A stretch of DNA of 64,000 bases from Dendrocalamus latiflorus. Lineage: Eukaryota > Streptophyta > Magnoliopsida > Poales > Poaceae. Below, piece by piece: positions 31,948-43,763 of the stretch (positions are counted from its first letter, which is position 1; the number at the start of each line of letters is the position of its first letter). The position numbers and the translations under genes were made by a program. The stretch covers positions 10,474,368 to 10,538,367 of the forward strand of contig CM029638.1 in NCBI GenBank assembly GCA_017311315.1. The letters are read 5' to 3'. The notes beneath the pieces are model-generated. The model did not search any database. It was not told where the DNA came from and saw only the letters and a list, made by a program, of their open reading frames with translations.

Positions 31948-34900
31948 ATGGAGCACGTAATCGGGGGCAAGTTTAAGCTCGGCAGGAAGATTGGGAGTGG
32001 ATCCTTCGGGGAGCTTTACCTCGGTGCGTCCCATGATGACCTATTGATATCGATTTTGTGTTTGTGTTTTGGTGTCTGTGTGTGTCTGTTTGCAATTCTA
32101 TGTTGCTGCTTATAGGAAAGCTACTTTCTCTTTGATGCTTATGACGTAGCTGTTTGATTTGTTTGCAGGCATGAACATACAGAATGGCGAGGAGGTAGCC
32201 ATCAAACTGGTATGTGATGAGCAATTCAATTACATTGCACTCGTTTCTAGTGTCCATATCTAGGTGACATGTTCTAAATTAGCTCCTTCGGTTATTTCGA
32301 GAGTTTGTTTAGCCAAATTACTTCTGTGATTGCCAGAATGAATTAGATAAAAAATTCCCCGTTAATTGCGAGTATAGATGCACACCATTGTATCGCAAGA
32401 CATGTTAAATGCAAGTCTTGCGTAATTATTTGAGAACTGAGATTCAGCTGTGCGGCTTGTGTGTATAATATTGTACTTTTTATAGGAGAAATGGCGTAAT
32501 TCCATTTTATTTTTTTAGGGCTGTTTTTTATATCTCATTTGCTCATGGTAGAAAAATGTAGGTGTTCATATATTTGACCATTTAACCAAATTGACTAGCT
32601 GGCTGCTAGTGATGTATAAAAATTAAGGAAAAGATAAAAAAAAAGTGTAAGTAAAGGTGAGAGACTACTTACTCCTCTGAACTTCGACTTTGTTACCCAT
32701 TCATTTAGGTATGAGCATCCACACTTGAAGCTAGTTATGACTACGAGAGTATAGATACAAATGCTAGACCTCAAATCCTTAATCAAAATGTTACTATGTG
32801 GCCGTGCAACATGCTGACATTTTTGGAATTGGCGATTTACAACCAGACATTGCTGTACCGAAATGATGCTGGCAAACATCTTGTAAGGTTCAAGTCACAG
32901 AATTGCCAATACTGGGTACCTTGGGCCATTGGGAATACTTACCGTTCATCCTCTGGACAATGGTTTTGTAGCATTGTCACCCAATTCTGTCAAATTGAAT
33001 TGTTGAAGAACCTTATACCCTCTTGACTCTGGAGATTCTAGTACAACAGTGGTTTTTCTTTTGGTGCCTTTCCCTTTCCCTTTTTTTTTAAGAAGAGAAG
33101 ATGCTCTCTTTTTTAAGTCGTAACCGCGAGCAACTTCAATCATTTGCATGGTAGGTAACATTGTAGCTAGCATTTCTGGCTTCCGCTTTTAGGGGGCGTT
33201 TGAAACGGGTTTAGCTTGGAAGCGGCTTCGGCTAGATCGAGGTCCCCCGCCGCCACGCGCTCCGCCTCCGCCCTGACGGCGCCGCCATGCGCTCTGCCAC
33301 ACGGTTGAGCCTGTGGCGGACAACACTGCAACTTCTTGCAATGTCTTGAATATAATTTCGGAAATTCCCATTTATTTTCCTACGGGGAACGCTGTACTGT
33401 AGCCAGTGTAGATCTAGTTTTTTTTGTCATTTCGTTTTTTCCTCTCTTTTTTCTAATATAGACTAATTACTAGTCGAAGAATGAAATTGATTAATTGTGT
33501 AATCATGTGATGTGATTATTGTTGTTAAGATTTACTAGTGTAATATCGGCATCAAATAAGCCATCATTTGCCTAGGGGCAATTCGGACATTTGCCAGATC
33601 AGCTCAGTCAAAAACCAAAAGCTCTAGTCGAATCAAACACCTCCCACTTTCAATCGCTTCTACTTCCAGCCGCTACTATTTCAAAGCCAAAAGCTCTAGC
33701 CAAAAGCCAGAAGCTCTTGCTGTTTCAAACTCCCCCCTAATCTAGGTGTAGAGTTGCTCATTTGAGTCAATGAACCAATAATACTCCTTTGAAGTGATGA
33801 TAACAGTGCTTTGAAGTACCCATTGGAAATTAATCTCTGGTAGGTTCTGATAGAATGTCTCAAAGTTGGATATCTAGTTTCTCTGGAGTTATCTATGCTA
33901 CATTTAATTATATTTTTAAAAAAAATCTTACATTAAATTAGTGTGTTAATTGAAGATAGAATGCTGCTCCAGTGCAGTATTAATAACAATGAAATAGAAG
34001 GAATATTTCTCTTTTTACTCAAATACATTTTGTATGTCTTCTAATTACTAAGTGATCAATCACTTTCATAACAGCTTGATTTGTTGGCATTGGGGTCAGT
34101 TGCCACTTGCCAGCCTTTACTAACATTAGGAATTTAGGCCAGCTCGCTGACCTTTCTTGTGTGTTTCATTTCTTATTAGGAATCTGTCAAATCACGGCAT
34201 CCCCAGCTTCATTACGAATCAAAACTATACATGCTTTTGCAAGGGGGAAGTAAGTATTACTATAGGAGAAGTTTGTTAGTGTATTTATACAGGCATTTTA
34301 CTGATTATATTTTTTTCTATCCAATATTTAGCTGGGATTCCACATCTGAAGTGGTTTGGAGTGGAGGGGGAGTACAATGTCATGGTGATTGATCTGCTTG
34401 GTCCAAGTCTTGAGGACTTACTTAACTACTGCAACAGAAAGTTCTCTCTTAAAACAGTACTTATGCTTGCTGATCAGATGGTGAGTCTGTCTTACTGTAT
34501 GCTATCATTCATGTGTTGATTTTGGTCATTGTGTAACCACAAACCAAAGGATAGAAATATAAAGCCAAAAAAGAAAAGGATTCTTGAGTTTGTATTTGAT
34601 TGGTTTTGCAAGCAAAAGTAATTTGTCTACCTTGCATTGTATACAGATTACTAGACTAGAGTACATGCACACGAGGGGGTTTCTTCATCGTGATATCAAG
34701 CCAGACAATTTCCTTATGGGTTTGGGCCGTAAAGCAAATCAGGTTTGTGTTATTATTGCTATTGACTTCCAGCAGGAATATGTGCATGTTATGTGCACAC
34801 ACAAGTGTGGATTTGCAAGCACGTGTGTGGGATGTGCATCGCATTTGCCATATGCTTGAGATCTTGTGTACACTCAACTTGATAATGAAAACCTTGAATT

Positions 34901-37900
34901 AAAGAAACATTCATATCCTTGTTAGTAATTATTGTATGATATTTTTTTAAGAGCAATGACTGTTAATTTTCCGATATATCTATGTGTTGTACCCAAACAG
35001 CAGAAGAGAGGACTAGTAGAGTGAGTATGAGAAAATGAACTATGCCCTCCCTTGTTGATCTAAGGAAGTATATATATACATGGCCATAAGATCTTATTAC
35101 AATAACACCCCTACCATGGGGTACTATTCTAAAGGTACACATATCTTTATGCCTTATTGTGGCCTCTTGCCTTAGCAGGCCGAATGGATATCGGTGGGGC
35201 CATCCCCACAACAAGAGCCTCTCATGGTAAAATGTTTCTTCTTGAGCAGGTTGAGATCATGCTGCACACGCCTTTTGGCCCCCCTCCATCCTTTCGGCCT
35301 GGTAAGGAGTTGGCCCATACATTTGGTCTTGTTGACTGTAATCGTGCACGATTGCTGTTTTGGGGACACGCGTGCACTTGTGGTTGGCGTGTCGTGCGGT
35401 GTCTTGTCATGTGGCGCGATTTCCTGAGGGACGCTCGAAAAAGGCGTTTAGCCTTTAAGACCCGACGCCCTTGACGAAATGTTGCCCCACCTGTTGTTCA
35501 TTTTGTGCGCGTTAGTTGGTGGCGTCACCCATGATTTGCTTTGTAGCAGCCGCACCCGCTGTCCCCGCTCCTTCAACCGTGTCGTCGGTGCCCTGCCTGT
35601 AAGAGTGCCAACCATCGTCGCCCTTCATTTTTGGTGAATGGCTCGTGGCTGTGATCAGTGTCCTCGCTGCACTGTCGCAGACGCTTCGTCGAGTCGTGAT
35701 GGCGTGTCTAGCCGCCAAAGCCCCTCGACGACCGAGATGGAGTACGAGCTGGTTGACCGCGATCCGTCGACGGCCATCAAGCGATGGAAAGCGGCGAAGA
35801 GGGTGAACGGCATGTGCACAAACGTGCTGGGGAAGAGTCTGGCGACCGAAGAGCTTATTTGGTCTCTGGTGTGCTACGGGAAGATCTCGGGCCGTGATGT
35901 GGTCCGTCTACCCTCGGCCAGTGAGATAGAGCCCCACCCGACGGAGTCGGAGATGGTCGTGTTCGCCGCCTACTTCGACACCGGTCTTCGATTTCCAGCA
36001 GCGATGTTCATCGGCGAGGTCCTTAGGGTGTATTGGTTGGAGCTGGCACAGCTGTTCCCCAATGCCATCGTCCGGTTGGCAGTGTACTCCTGGGCTTCGC
36101 GGTGGAGACGGTGTGGCCGAGCGCGGCGCTATTCGCCTTTCTGCACGACGCTCGGTGCCAGCCGAAGCTCGCGGAGGGCGAATATTCCAACTTGGGAAGT
36201 GTCAACTTCGTGCTTCGATCTGCGTGTACGAAGCTATTTTCGGCAAATGCGACGTGGACGAAGTGGGAGTCAAGCTGGATGCGGTGGTGGTTCTACCACC
36301 GGGTGGAGGGTGGCAACAGTGTGGGGTGGTCAGGGCGTCCGATGGACTACAACATGTCTCCATCAGTGACCCTTGACCATGACGATGAGCATCGCGCGTG
36401 GAGGCTTGTGGGCGTCGCCCTTCGATTCAACATGCGAGATCTTGCGGAGGAGTACTGCATGTTCAGTGTATCCCCGCTGATGCGTCCGTGGCATGTTCAA
36501 TCCTGCCCCGCCCGCGACGATGACCTTCGTCCTACCGTTGGTTCGCTGCCAAGGCCAACCGATCCAAGTAGGCATTTGGTCGTAACCACTGCTTACCTCG
36601 ATTATATAGGTCGCTTGTGATTCTGTCTTGTATTCATGGCAGGACTCACCCTTGAAGACGCCGAGCATGCTACGACTATCTTTCTAGGGCCATATGCAGC
36701 AAAGGAGCACAGCCTTCGAGAGTCGGTGATGGTGAACCACGGCCGGGTTAACAGGGTATGCAAAGCCCTCGGCATCCCCGTGCCAGAGCATGCCGTCCCC
36801 AGCATTGGTCGGCCCCGCGTCCACGAGGGCGACGGTGGGGAGGCACCCCTTTCACGTCAAAGAGCTCGCTCTCCCGTTGCTGCGCCGCCGCTGCGCACGA
36901 TGCCTCCTTCGAGCGAGTCCGTGAGCCTAAGGAGACCGTTGTAAGTACCGACTCGGAGTCGAGCGACTACATGAACTCAGACCTCGAGGTTGAGGTGGAG
37001 CATGGCGCAGGTGGTGTCGTCGGCGTCTTCATCACGAGCCCCGCAGAGGGCCCGGTTGTCAGGGCCTACGACGCGGGTGGCCTCGAGCCTGCTGTGGGGC
37101 GCAAGGTCCCGGATGCCCCCAAGGGAGTAGTTTCGCCGTTGGCTATTCGCCATACATCTTCGGAGACTTCGGTCTGCCAGTCGTGTCCGAGTACTAATGT
37201 GATGAAGCGTGGCCGAGAGGATGTAATTCTGTCCTCACCCATTCGGGAGGCGTCCCTAGAGACTGGAGCAGCGAAGCGTGGTTGGACGTCTTCTCCCGTA
37301 CCCGCGGGTTTTGGGTTCCAAGTGGTGCTGACGCCGCTGGTGGGGGACTTAGACTCCGACATGGACTTTGGTGGTGCTAAAGTAGGGTGCGGTGTCGACG
37401 GTGGTTGCGAAGTAGGGTGCGGTGCTGGTGGTGGCGCCACATCCACAAGCCCAATTATGGAGTCAGCTGGTGGCGCCACCTCCCGACCGACATCCCCCGG
37501 TCGAGCTGCAGGTATGACTAACTCATTCTCCTCGTGATCTCGCGAGGCCTTCCCCACTTTGCTCCCTAACACTGTCCTCGGCATCAGTGGGCCCCTGGTC
37601 CTCGGGGTGCACACAGGGCCCTAGCAACGGAACTGGTCGCAGCCCGGCCGACGCTGCTACCTCGGACGTGTCTTCGGGTCCGACCATCCTCAAGGCCGCC
37701 GGCTTGGAATTGCGACGACTCGTTGTGGTGGACTTTGTGCCTCGTCCTGAGGCATTAAGGGCTTTCCAGGGAGTTGTGGACTGCACGGACACGACCTTGG
37801 ACCATCGTGCACTTTCTTCGTGCGGCTCGGAGCTCCTGGAGAGCGCCCTCGAGGCCACGGAGATGAAGGTACGTGTAAGTGAGTATAGTAGCCCACTTTT

Positions 37901-40900
37901 GCAGTTTGGTTGCTGAGACCGGATCGGCATGTAGGCCCTTGCCCTTGCTCGTGCTGTCCAAGCTGCGAGGCACCGAGACCGGAACACTCTACAGGAGCGA
38001 CTAGCTGCCGCGGAGGCAGAGACCGTTTCCGCTTGCCACTCCGCTGAGGATGCGGTTTCTTCTGCAATGGCGAAGGACGAGCGCATTCAGTTCCTAGAGA
38101 CGGAGAGTGTGAAGGCCATCGCAGGCACACACCTTGGTGGAGCAAGGACGACGGGCGGCCGCTGAGGAACGCGAGGAGTTGCTGCGGCATATCTCCGCAT
38201 TGGAGGAGAGGGGTCGGGTGGCATCGGAGCTAGCAGCAAGGGACCACCTGCTGGGTGATGCCTCATTAGCGACGTCGGAGTTGCTAGAGTCATTGGAGAG
38301 TACCCTCGCCTACCTCGCGGTCGTAGTCCTTCCCTGATTGCATGGACCCGTAGACCTACTCTGCAGCCTTCGAAGGATCAGGGAGGCTTCGTCGCTTGCT
38401 CTGAGTGCCGCACGTGCATACAGGAATCATTGTTCGCTTGCAACCAACCAGATGCTTCTCGGTCTACACCTCGAGGCTGCTTGCACCTGGGTGACCTGGC
38501 TAACCCCTGCTTGGACTTGCCTATGGGAAACACGACAATGGCCGATCCACAGTCCGTCGGTCCGTCCGTGCCTTCACCGGATCTGGGAGTATATCAGTAA
38601 GGCTGCAACGAAGGTTGCCTTGAAGCGTACACTGGGTGCAAAGGTGGACCTCGGCAACTAGCTGGGTGATGTGCCCCGACGGGATGAAGACGGCCAGCCT
38701 GCATCAAACATCCCCGCCGATCGGTAGGTATGATGCTGGGGCCTTCCACCTTTGTACGTAGTGGTTTGCGTGTGGGGTCATCAGCGGTTGTGTATAGATG
38801 ATGTAACCGTCATTTTGCAATGAAAAGTGCGGGGTGTCTACACTGTGGCCTTATATTGATGTTTCCCTGGCGAGCAGGTACTCAAGGACGACCATCCCCT
38901 CGTGTCGGATAACGTTGTTCAGTGTCGGCTGCGACACTGGGGATGGGCGGAGGAATCACTGTGGTTCTGGGCTGAGCGCGCTCTGTCCCCTACCCTTCGG
39001 ACAAGCGTCAATGAAGTCGGCAGCAAGACGAAGTCTGGAAAAGCGTGCTTTGTCCCCTACTCCGGACGCGCGTCAACGAAGTCAGTGGCGGGACGGAGTC
39101 GTAGAAACACGTGCTTTGTCCCCCACCATTCAGACAGGAGTCGACGGTGGGACGAAGTTTTAGAAACGAACACTTCGTGCCCCACCCTTCCGACTCGCGT
39201 CGACGAAGTCGGCAGCAGGATGGAAGTCTGGAAACGCGCGCTCCGTCCCCCACCCTTCGGACGGGCGTCGACGAGGTCGGCAGCGCGACAAAGTCTTGGA
39301 AACGTGTGCTTCATCCACCACCCTTTGGACGGGTGATGACGAAGTCGGCGGGGGGACGAAATCTTAGAAACGTGCGCTCCATCCCCCACCCTTCGTACGG
39401 GTGTCGATGAAGTCTGCAAAAGTGCGCTCCATCCCCTACCATTTCGACAGGCGTCGACAAAGTCGGCGGCGGGACGGAGTCTTAGAAACGTGTGCTCCGT
39501 CCCCCACCCTTCGGACGGGCGTTGACGAAGTCGGCGGCGGGACGAAGTTCGCAAAAGCGCGCTCCGTCCCCCACCCTTCGGACGGCGGGACGAACTCGCA
39601 TCCAGCCGTGGCATCCACCAACTGGTAGAAGAGGATAATTGTCTTTTGGGCATGCCTTGTTGAGGCTGGTAAAATCGACACACATGCGCCAGGCCCCGCT
39701 CGCCTTCTTTACGAGTAGAACCCTCCTTCACAGGGTCGGACGCGCGCTTTGAGTCGGAGGAATCACCCTAACGTTGTTGCACGTCTTAATCTGCTCTTGC
39801 ATGTTGCTCTATCTTGTCAAAGAGTGTGTCAGCTGACTTTATAGGTTTGCGCACGTTATATTCAGCCAATGGCCCTGGGTGAAGACCTCATATTGCTGCG
39901 TCGATGATGGTGGTCTTGTTTATATCTTTGACCTGGCAGTGGACCTTAGCGAAGCGCTGGAAATATTTTCTGAGCTTCTCTGAAGATTTCTGCTTGATGG
40001 CAAAAAGCTGGTCAGCATCCACCTGCTTGACGTAGTTTCCTTGGAAATTGTTGTACATGCGGTCCCAGATCTGCTCCCACGCGTATATGGAGTTCAGCGC
40101 GAGGGTGAAGAATCAAGATAGCGCTATCCCTTGAAGGGCCAGCGGCAGTCCCTTCGCCTTTGTGGAGTCGTCACCTACGGCCGCCTCGATGGCCGTTTTG
40201 TAGACCCGTACAAACTCTCGTGGGTCTATATCACCCTTGAATGGTTCGACTGTGGGCATCTTGAAATCCTATGGCCACGCAGCCTACTCCAGACCGGCGG
40301 ACAGAGGAGACTCCAAATCCACGTGTCAGAGCGTACTGCAAGCGGGAGTAGGGCTTTGCGACTGTTGGCCCTGTTGACCGCGATCTTCACCGTTGTTGCT
40401 GTGAGTGTTTGCTGACTCCAAGCCTTTTGCATCTCTTGCATGGCACTCCGAGAGTCACCGCTAGCGCATCCTCCGCCGTTCGTTCTGCAGGGCCTGCCGG
40501 TGCGAAGGCGCTCGGCACGAGGTTGTTGGTGAAAACGGCTTGGATTCTCGAGTCAGTAGGCGTGCTGATGCGGTAGGCGTGACGGTTGACGGCGAGGTCG
40601 GCACGAGCACCTAGGTCGGCGGATATGCTAGCACGAATGTCGAGGTCCACAGCCGTGCCCGCGCTAGCGCCATGGTTGATGGCAGTGACACGGGCGCCGT
40701 GGTCGACGGCCGTGCTGTCGCGGTCGACAATCGTGCCAACGCTAACGACAGAGCTGGTCTCCCACGCCGGTGCGAACTGCTCGCCAGCCGCGGCGCCAAC
40801 GTGTCGCTGCCCTGGGGCCGGCGGGCCTTCGACCACCGGCATTTGCACACCGGCCGCAGCTGTCGCTGCCGCCATACTCCTTTTTTGCTTGGTTGCTGAT

Positions 40901-43666
40901 GTTGCTTTTCTCAAGCTCGCAACTTGCTTGTCGTTCCCAACAAACGACGCCAACTGTTGTTACTAATAACCAAACAGTAGAGGAGGGGACTAGTAGAGTG
41001 AGTATGAGAACATGAGTTATGCCCTCCCTTGTTGATCTAGGGAAGTATATATACATGGACATAAGGTCTTATTACAACAACACCCCTACCATGAGGTACT
41101 ATTTCAAGGATACACATGTCTTTGTGCCTTATTAGGGCCTCTTGGCCCAGCAGACCGAATGGATACCAATGGGGACCATCCCCACAACACTATGCAACTG
41201 GATTGCACCAATGGATGAATATGTCTGCTTCACTGCTTGTATTGGTGGTTGAGTGCTTGATGTAATACATATTCACAGTTTGCTCACAAAGATAGCATCT
41301 AAACACAGGAATGCACTCTCCATCACAGGTTTATGTCATCGATTATGGCCTTGCGAAGAAGTACCGAGATCTCCAAACTCATAAGCACATACCATACAGG
41401 TAAAATACAATCTGTTCTTATAAGTATTATAAGGATTTCCCATCATCTGGAAGTGGAAGATTGTTCAAGTGTGGCATTCTAATTCTATCTCATAATTAGT
41501 GTTTGTGTTCCAGGAGCTCATTTCTCAATGTTTTCTAATATCATTCACGTTTTGACACAGTTCACTCACATCATAAGCTTTCTGCAGTGCATTATGGTGC
41601 AACAACTTGTTAATAGTTTACTAAATTACTAGGTTGTTGGCTCTGAACCTACATGATATGAATTTTAGGCTAAATGATACTTTTGGTCCTAGGCTCACTT
41701 TGGTCCCTGTACGTATAAAATGGTATGTTTGGACCTTTGGTCCTGGTCCCTCTACATCCAAAACCGGGCAACCTGGTATGACCATGGATGCACGGAAGCT
41801 TAATAGTGATAAGCATGAGGATCAGATTATTAATAATGACCGTTGCAGATACTATTGTAAGGATCAGTGCGAATTTCTTTTCTTTCATGTTCGTGTTTGA
41901 AAAGTTAAATCTATTTTTCTTGGACTGCCACAGGGAAAACAAAAATCTCACAGGAACAGCACGATATGCCAGTGTAAATACCCATCTTGGAGTAGGTGAG
42001 TTTATGGCCTGTAAGTACAGATTTGTGCTACTGTATCATCATTATCTGAAAAAAAAATCCAGAAGCTAAGGGGAATAGGAAGGAATGAAGGCAAAGCTAG
42101 TCAGTACTGAGTAATTTGAAAGTGGCATGCAAGTCCTTCAAAACCTCAAAAACACCTTACCATGGAATCAATCAATTGTAGACTATATTAATCCACAAAT
42201 CTGGAAACCTTGTAGATAAATTTTGCATAAACGTATGTTGCTTCTCTGACTGTACCTTTCTGGGTTTCCTTCCAGAACAAAGCAGGAGAGATGATTTGGA
42301 ATCTCTTGGTTTTGTGCTGATGTATTTCTTAAGAGGAAGGTGTGATATATAATTGCTCTACTAGCTTTTCTAATAATTGCTAAATTGTTTTTTTCTGCAC
42401 CATTACATTTTCTTTTGCCATCTTGGAATGCATCAGTCTTCCTTGGCAAGGTCTGAAAGCTGGCACAAAGAAGCAAAAGTATGATAAAATCAGTGAAAAG
42501 AAAATGCTGACCCCAGTTGAGGTACCCCATTTCTTAGATCAAGGGACAACGCAACAAAGAATTCCCATCAATTAATGCGTCATTCAACTACCATATTGTA
42601 GTACGGATTGTTTATCACAATAATCCCCACATTTTTAAACAGGTCCTCTGTAAATCTTTTCCGTCAGAGTTTATTTCATACTTCCATTACTGCCGGTCAC
42701 TACGATTCGAAGATAAACCAGATTATTCCTATTTGAAGAGACTCTTCCGCGACTTATTTATCCGCGAAGGTGTGCTTATTGCTTTAGCATTATAATTAAT
42801 ACTGCCTTATGTATGTACTTTTGACATGACTTATTCTGGATACTTACAGGGTACCAACATGATTATGTATTTGATTGGACCACATTGAAGTATCCTCAAA
42901 TTAGAGATAACAACAAACTTCGAGTACGTTTGTTTTACCCACCCCCTTTATTAAGTAATGCAATTTTCACTGTGCTGAATGTATATCATTGTTCCTTACT
43001 ACCAGCCTAGTGGAAAGGCAAGTGGGTTGGTGGGCCCTTCTGCAGAACGAACTGAAAGGACTGCAGGTTTGTAAGTTTCAGGTGCATTGGATTATTATAT
43101 ATTATGGGAATGAGTAACTGAAACTTACGACCTAAGTTTTTGTACTATCTACAAGTGGTACAAGATATCCCTGATAGACTCTCTGGTGCAGCTGAAGCTT
43201 TTGCTAGAAGAACTGGTTCTGGTTCTGGTCATAATGGAGAGCGCACCAAGCACAGAATATTACTAGATTCACTGATGTCATCTAAAGCGGTAAGAAACTT
43301 GTGTGCTGGACCAATGACTCGTTCCTGCTGATGATAGAAGAGCTTACTACCATATTGTGTGTTTGGTAGACTGTTGATTCAGATAAAACAAGGCCAACGT
43401 CAGCATCACGGAATGGGAGCACTTCGAGAAGAGCTGTCCTTTCATCAAGCAAGCCAGGCTCTTCTGGGGATCCAAGTGACCTGAATCGCACAAGCCACCT
43501 GCTTTCGAGTAGCAGCAGCCGCCCATCCGCTGCCCAAAGGGCGCATCGCTCAGGCGGAGTTGAGACCAGGTCATCGTCATTATCCAAAACCGGAAAGAAC
43601 TCGCATGATGATCCAACCATGCGGGACTTCGAGCTGCTCTCTATTAGTGCTGACAGGAGGAAATAA
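31948..43666 (+). CDS. Casein kinase I-like Ser/Thr protein kinase, 14 exons
   Basis: Exons: 31948-32023, 32169-32209, 34180-34249, 34332-34480, 34647-34742, 41329-41399, 41934-41995, 42276-42339, 42437-42521, 42643-42769, 42850-42923, 43006-43066, 43156-43289, 43370-43666; all introns GT-AG, phases consistent, 468 residues. Gly loop GSGSFG (16-21), catalytic Lys K38, HRDIKPDN with D128, metal-binding D149 in an IDYG motif (DYG in place of the usual DFG), then the CK1 signature around LTGTARYAS and the RRDDLESLG segment. The tail after ~residue 300 is Ser/Arg-rich, typical of plant CKL proteins. It phosphorylates acidic or primed Ser/Thr sites in cytoplasm or nucleus; substrates are not deducible. 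Intron 2 carries a MITE and intron 5 a 6.2-kb retrotransposon. The exon 13 acceptor is ambiguous: 43155 gives VVQDIPDR, a downstream AG gives a protein three residues shorter. Confidence 0.93.
33191..33738. mobile_element. MITE-like non-autonomous DNA transposon in kinase intron 2
   Basis: Left end AGGGGGCGTTTGAAACGGG.. and right end (reverse) AGGGGGGAGTTTGAAACAGC.. form imperfect inverted repeats that continue through GGCTTCGGCTAGA / GGCTTTTGGCTAGA. Between them is a GC-rich patch (33230-33320) unlike the AT-rich intron. A clear target duplication was not seen. It is removed with the intron. Confidence 0.75.
34980..34984. repeat. Target-site duplication CTATG (left)
   Basis: Pairs with 41190-41194. 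The kinase pseudogene copy has the single, uninterrupted CTATG at about 51713. Confidence 0.95.
34985..35213 (-). repeat. 3' LTR of the Tat-type element
   Basis: Begins TGTTGTACCC and ends CCCCACAACA on the plus strand; inside is TATATATATAC near 35070. Partner at 40955-41189. Confidence 0.93.
35638..38337 (+). pseudogene. Antisense ORF with 'putative gypsy type transposon' (Transposase_28-like) domain
   Basis: Plus-strand frames, opposite to gag. 35638-36060 encodes an N-terminal region with 'GLRFPAAMFIGEVLRVYWLELAQLFPNAIVRLAV'-type sequence; a frameshift near 36085 moves to the frame of 36033-36620 with 'LFAFLHDARCQPK', 'LGSVNFVLRS' and 'KWESSWMRWWFYHRV', the hallmark blocks of PF04195. 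Further pieces: a Ser/Gly/Pro-rich middle (36640-37530) and a coiled-coil tail (37930-38337). Stops and shifts separate them, so it is decayed or spliced in a way I cannot prove. Role unknown in the family. Confidence 0.75.
38979..39600. repeat. Minisatellite, about 10 copies of a ~66-bp unit
   Basis: Units begin near 38979, 39045, 39111, 39172, 39239, 39306, 39374, 39424 (short), 39491 and 39560. Consensus carries GCGCTCCGTCCCCCACCC, TTCGGACGGGCGTCGACG and AAGTCGGCGGCGGGACG. The unit is about 22 codons, so frames stay open on both strands for 140-220 codons; these are not called as genes. The array starts exactly where RT homology stops. Confidence 0.92.
39601..39735 (-). pseudogene. Reverse transcriptase fragment of the Tat-type element
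   Basis: Minus strand reads 'MCVDFTSLNKACPKDNYPL', then in a shifted frame 'QLVDATAGCEF', i.e. the RT fingers up to just before the first catalytic Asp motif (FMDAYSGYHQI type), which is missing. A 1-base shift lies in the YPLPRID region. Confidence 0.85.
39840..40953 (-). pseudogene. Gag region of the Tat-type element
   Basis: 40387-40953 is an open N-terminal frame (188 codons), Ala-rich with repeated 'AxxHGARV' words. 39840-40270 on the minus strand reads 'KMPTVEPFKGDIDPREFVRVYKTAIEAAVGDDS' and 'WDRMYNNFQGNYVKQVDADQL', the Retrotrans_gag core, with at least one stop (near 40110). No zinc knuckle or protease was seen. Confidence 0.75.
40937..40954 (-). other. Primer binding site of the Tat-type element
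   Basis: Minus-strand GTTGGCGTCGTTTGTTGG directly after the LTR end CAACA, close to the TTGGCGCCGTC form used by Tat/Athila elements. Confidence 0.7.
40955..41189 (-). repeat. 5' LTR of the Tat-type element
   Basis: Partner of 34985-35213; starts TGTTGTTACT and ends CCCCACAACA. Followed by the CTATG duplication at 41190-41194. Confidence 0.93.
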
Positions 43667-43757
43667 GGAACTGACGAATTGGTGTTACGGGCAAGGGTAC
43701 TGAGGACGGTGTGTTATGAGCAGCAGCTCCGATATTTGTATGTTGAAATGTTGTCAA

Positions 43758-43763
43758 AATAAA
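43758..43763 (+). terminator. Poly(A) signal of the casein kinase gene
   Basis: AATAAA about 92 bases after the stop codon, in a T/G-rich 3' UTR. Cleavage would follow within ~30 bases. Confidence 0.5.

Larger units (their letters stand above)
34985..41189 (-). mobile_element. Tat-type Ty3-gypsy derivative in kinase intron 5, 6.2 kb
   Basis: LTRs at 34985-35213 and 40955-41189 (about 230 bp, roughly 85-90% alike) flanked by CTATG duplications. In its own sense (minus strand): 5' LTR, PBS TTGGCGTCGTTTG (TGGCGCC-like), gag (39840-40953), the first RT motif (39601-39735), then a ~66-bp tandem array (38979-39600) in place of the rest of pol, and an antisense ORF (35638-38337, plus strand) before the 3' LTR. 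RT catalytic core, RNase H and integrase are absent, so it moves only with help. The layout gag-pol plus an antisense 3' ORF and 3' tandem repeats is known for Tat-lineage elements such as Grande. It is antisense to the kinase. Confidence 0.9.

Noticed and set aside
34743..34860. Continuation of the kinase exon 5 ORF past 34742
   Set aside because: The frame runs into intron sequence after a good GT donor; conservation stops at AAATCAG and resumes at exon 6 (VYVIDYG).
38902..39731. Repeat-protein ORFs on both strands of the 66-bp array
   Set aside because: A 66-bp (22-codon) period keeps any open frame open; no start context or family match, and the units vary in length by single bases.
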